In this document: positions 34,390 to 42,045 of the stretch, piece after piece
Position numbering within the stretch: position 1 is the stretch's first letter
How the letters are laid out: each line of letters opens with the position of its first letter
NCBI GenBank assembly: GCA_964386635.1
Contig: CAYLRO010000011.1
Location: 6,765 to 70,764, forward strand
Source of the DNA: Sabulitectum sp964386635
GTDB taxonomy: Bacteria > Fermentibacterota > Fermentibacteria > Fermentibacterales > JCC-6
DNA length: 64,000 bases
Reading direction: 5' to 3'
The notes under the pieces: generated by a model
Told to the model about the DNA's origin: nothing
Database searches by the model: none
What the model saw: the letters and a program-made list of their open reading frames with translations, nothing else
Translations under genes and position numbers: made by a program

Positions 34390-35423
34390 GATTTTCTGCT
34401 GCTGAAAGTTTCCTCAAGGATCTGATTGAATCTTTTTCTGGCACTGTCCACGGAGTAGTTGTCATAAACCCATTGTTTTGCTGCTCGTCTGGTTTCAAGA
34501 GTTTCAGACCAGTTCTCCCTTGTCCAGTCAAGCTGCTCTGCAAGTTCCTCCGGGGTTATGAAAGTCCTGACAAGCTCCGGTGCCTCAACAGCAATGTGAG
34601 TCCAGGGTTTTGCCAGGGTGAATAGACCTGAAGCCATGTAGGCGTTCACCTTCATCTGATAATGAACCGGCCTTTTCTTTATTGTTGCAACACCAATCTG
34701 ATAGTTTTTGAGAAGCTCCGGTACCTGCAGTCTGGGCACAGGTGGAAGCAGTCTGACCCTGCCTCCGGTCTTCCTGCACATGGAACCAATTGACTTCCTG
34801 AGATTCCCTGCGCCGACAATATCACCCTTCATCTCCTTTGAACTCATTATCCCTTCAATGAACAGGTCCGGCTCACGGAAAGGATTCAGACTTGTAAGTA
34901 GAATGGCTCTTTCAGCTGAAGGGTGATCTCTGAACTTAAATCGGGTCAGGTCCTGATTGTGAGGAAGAACCTCTACTCCAGGGATATAGGTTCTGGGACT
35001 TGCTGTTGAAAACAGTGCATTATTCAGTACTTCAGCAAGGAGATCCTTCCCCAGACCGGGGTCCAGAGGGGCATGGAACCTCATGGCATATGGAAGCCCT
35101 GTGGTAAGGGTAACCAGGGCAGCCTCCGGGTCCAGACAGAGAATGAAATCTGCCTTGAACCTGTGGAATTCTCTCTCAAGTACATACTTGAAATACTTTT
35201 TTACAGCAGAGAATCTGTACCGCTCAAAGTAATTCCAGCGTGACTTGAAAGGACCGACTGTTCCGGTTCCCACAACCATTATACCCTCTACAGTTCTCCG
35301 CACCGCCGGGTAATTGCGAATAACGTACATTGCCTGGTGATCATTCCCCAGCAGGTCCAGAGGAGTGGTCCATCCTCCTGAAAAGGCCGGGATAGTGTGG
35401 GTTGAAGCTATAAGTATGCGCAT
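34386..35423 (-). CDS. Putative glycosyltransferase, GT-B fold
   Basis: A 345-residue protein with a GT-B-like layout. The N-terminus (MRILIASTHTIPAFSGGWTTPLDLL) is followed by FHAPLDPGLGKDLL, AILLTSLNPFREPDLFIEG, and a C-terminal half with VPRLQVPELLKNYQIGVATIKK, KVNAYMASGLFTLAKP (in place of the usual EAMA.G.P motif) and FITPEELAEQLDWTREN. The EGFG glutamate motif is absent, so the donor site is divergent. It converges with the flippase gene, overlapping by 4 bases, and probably closes the polysaccharide cluster. The family assignment is moderate. Confidence 0.7.
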   Translation of the reverse strand: MRILIASTHTIPAFSGGWTTPLDLLGNDHQAMYVIRNYPAVRRTVEGIMVVGTGTVGPFKSRWNYFERYRFSAVKKYFKYVLEREFHRFKADFILCLDPEAALVTLTTGLPYAMRFHAPLDPGLGKDLLAEVLNNALFSTASPRTYIPGVEVLPHNQDLTRFKFRDHPSAERAILLTSLNPFREPDLFIEGIMSSKEMKGDIVGAGNLRKSIGSMCRKTGGRVRLLPPVPRLQVPELLKNYQIGVATIKKRPVHYQMKVNAYMASGLFTLAKPWTHIAVEAPELVRTFITPEELAEQLDWTRENWSETLETRRAAKQWVYDNYSVDSARKRFNQILEETFSSRKS

Positions 35424-35429
35424 GGAATC

Positions 35430-35699
35430 TCAGTCTCCGAAAAGTGAGTTGAACTTGTCAGGTCCCGAGTTGTGCTGCGGCGAGGCTTTTCTGCCTGTTC
35501 CCGGTTGCCATTCTTCGCAGAAATTCTTGCTGTTGCGGTCAGAAACCGGTTCGGTAGTCATAGACCGGCATCTGCCGGCTTCTTTATCCCACAGTGAACA
35601 TTGAAGACAGCTGTGCAGCCAGCACCCGCACTTTTCACATACCGCACTGAATGCCACTTTTTCCAGAGACCACTTTGCTCCGCAATGGATACAGTGCAC
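35430..35699 (-). CDS. Small Cys-rich zinc-ribbon protein
   Basis: An 89-residue protein with paired cysteines: CIHCGAKW, CEKCGCW, CLQCSLW and two further cysteines (RCRSM, NFCEEW). This suggests one or two zinc ribbons in the first 50 residues and a disordered, polar tail. The family is not recognised. Its start codon shares its first base with the last base of the upstream GreA-like stop, so it is translated with that gene and may serve with it in transcription or RNA binding. Confidence 0.7.
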   Translation of the reverse strand: MHCIHCGAKWSLEKVAFSAVCEKCGCWLHSCLQCSLWDKEAGRCRSMTTEPVSDRNSKNFCEEWQPGTGRKASPQHNSGPDKFNSLFGD

Positions 35700-37780
35700 T
35701 ACAGATATTCCTCGAGTACTGAGATTTCAGTAATTCTCCACTTGAGGTCTCTCTCTCCCGGCAGCTGTACCGTGTCACCTTTTGAGAGTCCAAGGAGAGC
35801 TGCCCCAAGTGGAGCCTTGTAGTTTATAAGACCTGAATCTGTATTTGAATCAAGCGGTCCCACAATACAGAGGGTTCTGATTTCTATTTCAGCTCCCATT
35901 GACTCCATGATAACTTTTGTTGCCGGGCAGACAGTTTCAGCATTGACCTGCCCCACCGGATAGGGCTGAAGCAGTTTCAGTTCCTTGCGGAACCTGTTCA
36001 GGGTCTCCAGAAGGAAGTCTCTTTTCTCCAGAGCAGCGGTGTACTCGGCATTTTCAGAGAGGTCTCCGTGGGAGGCCGCCTCAGCTATCTCATTTGCAGC
36101 AGCGGGGATTTTTTCAAGCTGTATGTTTTCCAGTTCCTTTATTCTTCGGGCAATGCCTTTCCTGCTGCTGAAGATTGTGTCGCCCTCCCAGAACTTCTTG
36201 ATGTTTGTGAAACCACCGGTACGCCTTCCTGAAAGCTCTCTTCTGGCCAGAAGAACCAGACCGCTTTCCTGTGCACCGATACTTTCTTCAAGATTGCCTG
36301 TAAGGGTTTCAAGTCTTCTTGTGTCCAGAAGAGAAATATGCTGCTCGAGCTGTGGCCTGAGATTGTCCATGAGCAGGTTGCACACCCGTCTCTGCATATC
36401 TGATCTGGCGAAATTGAGATTCTTCAGTGCAAGAGAAACGATAGTATCCGGCTCCATGAAGTTCTGGAGAACTGCAGCCCGTTCCAGGGCCCACATGAAA
36501 TGTTCTGTTTCTCCGGGATTATCAAGGACTCCAAGCACATATTCCGCATGAATTTCCGGGCTTAACTCAGCAATATGATCTGCCGCCTGTTCCCTGAGAG
36601 TTCTGGGAAGCCTGTGTACCAGAGTTGTGGCCTCAAAAGCATCAGGAGATGCCTGAAAGAATCTCTGAAGATAGAGTTTCTTGCAGGAGACCGAATGGAT
36701 CTCTCCCATTGCTCTTTCCACCCTGACAGCTTTTTTTTCAATGAGGTGTTCTGTCCTCTCTTTGAAATCATCTTCCCTGCCCCTGTTGGAACAGAGCCAT
36801 GCAAGTTCAAACACGGCTCCCTTTTCAATGTCCTTTATCTCTGAGACCTCATGGAAGATTACGTTAAGCTCTCTTGCCTGTACAGCGGTGGATGCTTTGA
36901 TCAGGGCATTCACTGTTTTCGTTTTCTCGGACATTGGAAGATTCCCTGTGGCCAGTACAGCGTTTACCTGAGTGGTAAGGGATGTGTTGTCTGCAGGAAT
37001 AATCGAATCACCCATCAGAATGAAACTGCTTGATTCCTCCGCAGCTTTCTTCAATGCTTTCCACATAGTTCGGGGCATTATGTCGGAACCTTCAAGAAGC
37101 TTGAACAGGTTAACCTCTGTAAGAGCGTTGTTCACTGCCATGTCTGCGAAAGTGTTTTTAAGAAGAGATTCTCCACCTGTCTGTATTGCATTGGCGAATT
37201 CAGTTGAATTTTTCCATCTGAGAACGTAGAGAGAGTCTGGTGTGATTGGTCTTGTTGAATCCAGAAGGGCCTCTATGGTAAGATCATGATCTCTGGCTCG
37301 CTGAAAATCAACAGTAAAAGAACTCCTGGATAAACGGAGAATTTCACCTGGGCCGAATTCCTTGTGAAGAATAAAGCTGCCCGGGGTATAAAGCAGCAGA
37401 TCCTGAAGCTTGCGCCAGTTCTCTGACAGAGTTTTCTTCTTTCCAAGAAGACCACTGGCTGCAATGAAAGCCTCAAGAGGTTCAAACATGAGATAACGGT
37501 CTCTCAGAGATTCAGCCAGAACGGAAGCAATGGTGTCTGACCTGTCAAACATCTGAGCAGCTCCAAAGCAGAATTCATAAGCTTTTTCCTCACTGTGTGA
37601 GTCAAAGTGTTCTGCTGCAAATTCCGCCAGCATAAGTGCCGAATCTTTGTCGGTGTCTTTAAACACCTTAAGTGCTTCAAGCAATTTCTTTACCGGGAGA
37701 TTGGACTCAAGAGCTTTCTCCCACTCCCGTTCAAAACCCTCAGTATTGGATTTCTCGGCCAGTTCTGTCAGTCTGGACAA
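35699..37780 (-). CDS. Large GreA-type transcription elongation factor with ~500-residue N-terminal extension
   Basis: A 693-residue protein. The last ~160 residues are GreA: a coiled coil with the acidic tip GDLSENAEYTAALEKRDFL (near residue 570), then the FKBP-like domain with IVGPLDSNTDSGLINYKAPLGAALLGLSKGDTVQLP. GreA rescues backtracked RNA polymerase by stimulating transcript cleavage. The N-terminal ~500 residues are helical (TPR/HEAT-like) as in the unusually long GreA proteins of Chlamydia and Borrelia. An open frame runs to 38164 but is antisense to another gene; TTG at 37780, behind AGGAGAGG, is the likely start. Confidence 0.85.
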   Translation of the reverse strand: MSRLTELAEKSNTEGFEREWEKALESNLPVKKLLEALKVFKDTDKDSALMLAEFAAEHFDSHSEEKAYEFCFGAAQMFDRSDTIASVLAESLRDRYLMFEPLEAFIAASGLLGKKKTLSENWRKLQDLLLYTPGSFILHKEFGPGEILRLSRSSFTVDFQRARDHDLTIEALLDSTRPITPDSLYVLRWKNSTEFANAIQTGGESLLKNTFADMAVNNALTEVNLFKLLEGSDIMPRTMWKALKKAAEESSSFILMGDSIIPADNTSLTTQVNAVLATGNLPMSEKTKTVNALIKASTAVQARELNVIFHEVSEIKDIEKGAVFELAWLCSNRGREDDFKERTEHLIEKKAVRVERAMGEIHSVSCKKLYLQRFFQASPDAFEATTLVHRLPRTLREQAADHIAELSPEIHAEYVLGVLDNPGETEHFMWALERAAVLQNFMEPDTIVSLALKNLNFARSDMQRRVCNLLMDNLRPQLEQHISLLDTRRLETLTGNLEESIGAQESGLVLLARRELSGRRTGGFTNIKKFWEGDTIFSSRKGIARRIKELENIQLEKIPAAANEIAEAASHGDLSENAEYTAALEKRDFLLETLNRFRKELKLLQPYPVGQVNAETVCPATKVIMESMGAEIEIRTLCIVGPLDSNTDSGLINYKAPLGAALLGLSKGDTVQLPGERDLKWRITEISVLEEYL

Positions 37781-37874
37781 TTGTATTTCCTCTCCTGTAG
37801 TATTGTTCAATACATTCTTTGAACAATAACATTCTACTGACTTCGGTGTTAGTCTTCCTCTGAGAGGTGAAACA

Positions 37875-38732
37875 ATGAACAGACGTGAATTCCTTGAAAA
37901 AGCCTCTAAAGCAGGTGGAGCGCTTCTTCTTTCCTCCCTTGCCGGGAAGGCATTTGCAGGTGAAATGGAACACGGTATGGAACAATTATGGAGCAACGGT
38001 TCTTTTCTGCAGGATTGCGTTGACGCCGCCGGGGAACCCCAGGGTCTTATTCGGGCAAGAGTTGACGGCGTCTGGGGAGAATACTCAGTACAGAATCTGC
38101 CTGACTCTTTTCTGGACTGGAATCTGGAAGCCAGGATAGAAGTTCTGGACAGGATATTGTCCATGGTATCAGGACAGGGAGGGGCTCCTCCATCACTTGC
38201 CGGTCCTCACAACGCTGCCATGGCCACAAGAGGTGCCAGACGAAACGACAGTATTCTCAGCATGAACAATGCCTTCAAGGGTATGGGGCTCTGTCCGGGC
38301 CGGGACATCATTTCTGAGAAGATCGAGCATATGAGGAATACTGCAGAGAATCCAATGCCGGAAAAAATAGAGTTTTTGAAGGATCTCTACTCTGCAAGAG
38401 AGAATTTTGACCTGACCAAACTGATCAGTCTTGAACTCTATTCCACTCCCACCTTTGAAACCCACACCTTCCTTAATCTTATGCATGAACCTGTGACCAG
38501 CCTTGTTTTCCTTGACAGCAAATCCTACGAAGTGCGCGGAATAGGCCAGCTTGTTGACGGGGAGGGGCTTCCTGAGGATGACTACGCAGGTCAGATAGTT
38601 CAGTACACCAATCTCGCTCATTCCTATTTCCATGGAGAGTTCCCAAGAATGTTCCCCGGTATTCTTGTTCATGTTCTTGAAACCTTTGACAATACTCCTG
38701 GAACCGGGCGGGGAGTTCTGGTCTCAAGTTGA
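37875..38732 (+). CDS. Tat-exported protein of unknown function
   Basis: A 285-residue protein with a twin-arginine signal, MNRREFLEKASKAGGALLLSS, followed by AGKAFAG as the cleavage region. This implies export in a folded, often cofactor-bearing state. The mature part (SFLQDCVDAAGEPQG, NDSILSMNNAFKGMGL, LMHEPVTSLVFLDSKSYEVRGIGQLV) has no domain I recognise. It contains only two cysteines, so an iron-sulfur cluster is unlikely. It overlaps the downstream HAD phosphatase gene (TTGA). Divergent from the GreA-like gene. Confidence 0.75.
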   Translation: MNRREFLEKASKAGGALLLSSLAGKAFAGEMEHGMEQLWSNGSFLQDCVDAAGEPQGLIRARVDGVWGEYSVQNLPDSFLDWNLEARIEVLDRILSMVSGQGGAPPSLAGPHNAAMATRGARRNDSILSMNNAFKGMGLCPGRDIISEKIEHMRNTAENPMPEKIEFLKDLYSARENFDLTKLISLELYSTPTFETHTFLNLMHEPVTSLVFLDSKSYEVRGIGQLVDGEGLPEDDYAGQIVQYTNLAHSYFHGEFPRMFPGILVHVLETFDNTPGTGRGVLVSS

Positions 38733-39379
38733 GCAATCGAATCGTAATCTGTGATCTTGACGGGACTCTTGTTTCCGTTTCCAGTGAGATTGTGTTCGTC
38801 AAAGGGCTTTTCAAGAGAGGAGTGCTCTCGTTCCCTCTGCTGTGGCACTTTTTCTGCCATTATGTAAAGCATCCGGTTAGAACTGTAACAGAGGGCAGAG
38901 GGTGGAACAGGGGTTACTTCAGAGGTCTTCCTGTATCGGTTATGATGGAGGAAGTGGAGGAAGATATTCCATATCTTCTCAGCAGGATCAGGCCGAAGGT
39001 TCTGGATTTGCTCAGAGAGGAACAGAATAAAGGTGCAAGGATATGCATTCTTTCCGCCTCCATTTCTCCAATAGTACAGTCCATCACCAGAAACCTGGGT
39101 TTTGACTGCTTCCGCGGGAGTATTCCTGCTGTAAAGAACGGGAAGCTTACCGGGCACCTGATTGGTCAGCGTCCCTGGGGTCAGGCAAAGGTTCCTCCGG
39201 CAATTGCCCTGCTGGAACAGTTCAGATTTGCTCCTGACGAGGCACTTGCCATTGGGGATTCATGGGCAGACAGGTTTGTCATGCAGTTCTGCGGTGATGC
39301 CGTTGCAGTTGATCCCGGAAGGAAACTAACCAGACTGGCTCATGAGAAAGGCTGGAGAGTAATTGACCCGCGACAGTGA
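38729..39379 (+). CDS. HAD-superfamily phosphatase (SerB/PSPase-like, subfamily IB)
   Basis: A 216-residue HAD hydrolase with motif I ICDLDGTLV (Asp9, Asp11), motif II ILSASISPIVQ, Lys in the region GQRPWGQAKVPPAI, and motif III LAIGDSWADRFVMQF. The helical cap lies between residues 20 and 100. Subfamily IB members dephosphorylate phosphoserine or lipid-linked phosphates; the substrate is not clear. It starts with TTG overlapping the Tat gene's stop (TTGA) and its end overlaps the PP-loop gene by 17 bases. Confidence 0.85.
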   Translation: MSNRIVICDLDGTLVSVSSEIVFVKGLFKRGVLSFPLLWHFFCHYVKHPVRTVTEGRGWNRGYFRGLPVSVMMEEVEEDIPYLLSRIRPKVLDLLREEQNKGARICILSASISPIVQSITRNLGFDCFRGSIPAVKNGKLTGHLIGQRPWGQAKVPPAIALLEQFRFAPDEALAIGDSWADRFVMQFCGDAVAVDPGRKLTRLAHEKGWRVIDPRQ

Positions 39380-40331
39380 ACAGGTAAGAGCTCTCGGGGC
39401 TTTCTCCGGTGGTCTGGATGGCATGATAGCTGCCAAGGTGCTTCTGCTTCAGGGTATTGCTGTTGAAGCAGTTACTTTCAACAGCCCGTTTTTCGATGTG
39501 GCTGCCGGTGAAAAAGCTGCAGCAGAGCTGAACATCCCCTGGCGAAGAGTTGATTTTTACAGCGAAATAGAGGAACTTCTTACTGATCCGCCAAGCGGAT
39601 TCGGCAAGAACATGAACCCCTGTATCGATTGTCATGCAGCCATGTTCAGAAAGCTCAGTTGTCTTGCAGCAGAGGAGGGTTTCCATTTCATCTTTTCCGG
39701 TGAAGTGATAGGGCAGAGACCCATGAGTCAGAACAAGGGTTCTCTGAACAGGGTAAAAAACATATCCGGTACATCAGAGGTTCTTCTCAGGCCGCTTTCC
39801 GCTAAACTGCTTCCCCCTACTCCCGTGGAGATCTCCGGTCTTGTGGACAGGAACGGCCTTCTGGACATAAGCGGCAGGGGAAGATCAAGGCAGATAAGTC
39901 TGGCTGTGAAATACGGGTTTTCTTTTGTACCGGCTCCTGCAGGAGGTTGTCTTCTCACTGACCCGGGGTACTCGAAAAAACTAAGGGTGCTCATGGAAGC
40001 AGGGCTGCTTTCATCTGAGAATGCCGAGCTTATGAAGTACGGCAGAATGTTCCTTCTTCCAGGTGCAATAGGTCTTTCAGGCAGATCTGAGCAGGAAAAC
40101 AGTGCTTTAGAGAGAATGGGAAAGGGATTTTGTATGGAGATCAGGGATATTCCCAGTCCCTATGGCATTCTTATAGGAGCAACTACAGAAGAGAACATCA
40201 AAACAATGGCTTCAATTATTGCTTCTTATACCAAATCCCATGGACCTTTTACAGTAATCACTGAAAAAGGAGAGTTTCTAACTGTTAAGATCAGTCCTGA
40301 GGAGCGGGAGAAATACGCCATAAAGCTCTGA
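39363..40331 (+). CDS. PP-loop ATPase, ThiI/MnmA-like tRNA thiolation family
   Basis: A 322-residue N-type ATP pyrophosphatase. The PP-loop is GAFSGGLDGMIAAKVLL (residues 13-29), with GLDG in place of GxDS. Further on are CIDCHAAMFRKL, FSGEVIGQRPMSQN and APAGGCLLTDPGYSKKLR. This is the pattern of a family often annotated as tRNA thiouridylase-like, which has a C-terminal NFACT-R-like domain (here from about residue 230). Cysteines at C-I-D-C and G-G-C-L may carry sulfur or a cluster. TTG 39363 with GGAGAG upstream is the start. The target of modification is unproven. Confidence 0.8.
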   Translation: MTRDSEQVRALGAFSGGLDGMIAAKVLLLQGIAVEAVTFNSPFFDVAAGEKAAAELNIPWRRVDFYSEIEELLTDPPSGFGKNMNPCIDCHAAMFRKLSCLAAEEGFHFIFSGEVIGQRPMSQNKGSLNRVKNISGTSEVLLRPLSAKLLPPTPVEISGLVDRNGLLDISGRGRSRQISLAVKYGFSFVPAPAGGCLLTDPGYSKKLRVLMEAGLLSSENAELMKYGRMFLLPGAIGLSGRSEQENSALERMGKGFCMEIRDIPSPYGILIGATTEENIKTMASIIASYTKSHGPFTVITEKGEFLTVKISPEEREKYAIKL

Positions 40332-40799
40332 TCAGCCATTCAGCTTTCCAGTAAGGAAAATGATGGCCTGGTCTCTGTAATCAACAATTACCGGCTGATC
40401 AAGCATCATCGGGGGAAATTCACCCTTCAGAAGCCGCAGTTCCATACGGTCCTTAAGTTTCGGTCTCGAGTTCAGCAGGTCTCCTGTCCATGAATGTATG
40501 TCTTCAAAGGAGAACCAGTTGTCCTGATCAAACTCCATGAACCACAGTGCAAGAGCGTAAGCACCCAGGAATCCGCTTTCGAACCGGTCCACATATACAT
40601 CAGCACACTGAATGCCTGTTACCGTGTCTCCCAGAGCCCTGAACAGTATCTCGTCTTCAGCTGCCTCCAGGAATTCCTTCCCGGTGTCGAATGAGAGTCG
40701 GGTGAAGGCAATCTCAAAGCTTTCAGGCAGCAATGTCTCTCTCAAATTTTTTATGAATGTTTCCACAGGCACACCACTTTCACAGTCGTTCTTTAGCAA
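40332..40799 (-). CDS. Hypothetical acidic protein
   Basis: A 155-residue cytoplasmic protein with no signal peptide or membrane segment. It is acidic and contains many aromatic and Asp/Glu residues (ALALWFMEFDQDNWFSFEDIHSW). The family is not recognised. The stop abuts the convergent PP-loop gene with no gap. Coding is supported by length and even codon use; the only sizeable overlapping frame (40612-40836, plus) is low-complexity Ser-rich and looks like a shadow. Confidence 0.6.
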   Translation of the reverse strand: MLKNDCESGVPVETFIKNLRETLLPESFEIAFTRLSFDTGKEFLEAAEDEILFRALGDTVTGIQCADVYVDRFESGFLGAYALALWFMEFDQDNWFSFEDIHSWTGDLLNSRPKLKDRMELRLLKGEFPPMMLDQPVIVDYRDQAIIFLTGKLNG

Positions 40800-40832
40800 T
40801 ACTATGAATGAAAGAGAATCCGGGGAAAAGGG

Positions 40833-40873
40833 TTGACATTCATAAAAGTGGCATTAGAGTACCAGTATACTAA
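40833..40873 (+). promoter_or_regulatory. Promoter region and Rrf2-type operator of the hcp operon
   Basis: TTGACA at 40833-40838 and TATACT at 40866-40871 are promoter-like but 27 bases apart, so they need not pair. An imperfect palindrome TTAGAGTA-CCAG-TATACTAA (40854-40873) covers the -10, ending 17 bases before the Rrf2 start codon. This fits autoregulation by the Rrf2 protein. Confidence 0.5.
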
Positions 40874-40890
40874 TTAAGAAAGGAACCGGT

Positions 40891-41322
40891 ATGGCAACAC
40901 CACTGAAAATATCCGAGGCGGCTTCCATAGCCATACATGCCCTTATTCTGCTCTCAGAAAAAGAAGACAATCCTGTGAGTAACGCAAGGATTGCTCAGGC
41001 TTTCAATGTCAGTGCCAATCATTCTTCAAAGGTGATGCAGAGACTTCTGAAAGAGGGTTTCGTTACTGCTGTGAGGGGGCCTTCCGGCGGGTACACGCTG
41101 GCCAGGTCGCCTGAAAGCGTAACTCTTCTGGAAATTTACCAGGCAATTGACGGAAAACCTTCAAGCTCAGGTTGTCTTTTCGGAAGGGGAGTTCACTGCT
41201 CTCTGAAAACCTGCCTTTTCCATGAACTCCTTTCAGACACGGACAGGCTTATAGAAAAACACCTTGGATCAGTTACCCTGCAGAGTTTTAAAAAGAGAAA
41301 CATCAAGCTGGAGGTTGAGTGA
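40891..41322 (+). CDS. Rrf2-family iron-sulfur transcription regulator
   Basis: A 143-residue Rrf2 protein. The winged-helix part (residues 1-75) has ISEAASIAIHALILLSEKED, NARIAQAFNVSANHSSKVMQRLLKEGFV and RGPSGGYTLAR. Three cysteines, Cys95, Cys103 and Cys108, occupy the usual cluster-binding loop, so it is probably a [2Fe-2S] or [4Fe-4S] sensor like NsrR or IscR. Controlling hcp suggests nitric oxide or redox sensing. ATG follows AAAGGAACCGGT. First gene of an Rrf2-ferredoxin-hcp operon; a palindrome lies over its promoter. Confidence 0.92.
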   Translation: MATPLKISEAASIAIHALILLSEKEDNPVSNARIAQAFNVSANHSSKVMQRLLKEGFVTAVRGPSGGYTLARSPESVTLLEIYQAIDGKPSSSGCLFGRGVHCSLKTCLFHELLSDTDRLIEKHLGSVTLQSFKKRNIKLEVE

Positions 41323-42035
41323 TCGTGAAGAGACAGATCATTAAAATAGATGAAGAAAAATGTGACGGATGCGGTCTGTGTGTTCCCAGCTGTGCAGAGG
41401 GCGCTCTGGCGATTGTAAACGGCAAGGCGAAACTGGTAAAGGACTCCTACTGTGACGGCCTGGGTAACTGTCTCGGAGATTGCCCCCAGGGAGCAATAAC
41501 CATTCAGGAGAGAGAGGCTGATGACTTTGACGAGAAAGCCGCCATGGCTCATGTGGAAGCTCTGAAAACACCTGAACCGGTTCACTCCGGTTGTCCGGGT
41601 ACTGCAGAAATAAGTTTCAGGAAGCCACCGGTAGAAGAGAAAAGATCAGCTGAAGCACAGGAATCCATGCTTGAGCAGTGGCCTGTACAGCTGCATCTTG
41701 CAGGCCCCGGTGCTCCCTGGTGGAATGGTGCTGATGTTCTTATTGCCGCAAGCTGTGTTCCTGTAGCGTTCGGAGACTTTCAGAAAAAATTGCTGAAAAA
41801 CAGAAAAGTAGTTATCGCCTGTCCCAAGCTGGACCGAACAGAGGGGTATCTCGAAAAGCTTACTGCGATCTTCGCCGGTAATAGTGTTGCCAGTGTAACT
41901 GTGGCCCATATGGAGGTTCCGTGCTGTTCAGGGCTTGTTGTCATGGTAGAGAAAGCTCTTTCCATGTCAGGGAAAGTCATTCCTTACAGAAGAATAAAAA
42001 TAGGCATCCAGGGCGATATCCTGGAAGAAAAGTAG
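41319..42035 (+). CDS. Ferredoxin-domain protein partner of hybrid cluster protein
   Basis: A 238-residue protein. The first 60 residues hold two cluster motifs: CDGCGLCVPSC (Cys15, 18, 21, 25) and a second set in YCDGLGNCLGDCP (Cys45, 51, 55). The rest has CPGTAEISFRKP, WPVQLHLAGPGAPWWNGADVLIAASCVPVAF, VIACPKLD and VPCCSGL, a pattern seen in ferredoxin proteins encoded beside hcp. It likely feeds electrons to Hcp. GTG at 41319 overlaps the Rrf2 stop (GTGA); a second GTG at 41325 has better spacing from GGAGG and may be the true start. Confidence 0.88.
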   Translation: MIVKRQIIKIDEEKCDGCGLCVPSCAEGALAIVNGKAKLVKDSYCDGLGNCLGDCPQGAITIQEREADDFDEKAAMAHVEALKTPEPVHSGCPGTAEISFRKPPVEEKRSAEAQESMLEQWPVQLHLAGPGAPWWNGADVLIAASCVPVAFGDFQKKLLKNRKVVIACPKLDRTEGYLEKLTAIFAGNSVASVTVAHMEVPCCSGLVVMVEKALSMSGKVIPYRRIKIGIQGDILEEK

Positions 42036-42045
42036 GAGGAAAATC

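Noticed and set aside
37781..38164. 128-codon N-terminal extension of the GreA-like protein
   Set aside because: It is antisense to the Tat-protein gene and Ser/Pro/Arg-rich; TTG 37780 with a ribosome-binding site fits better.
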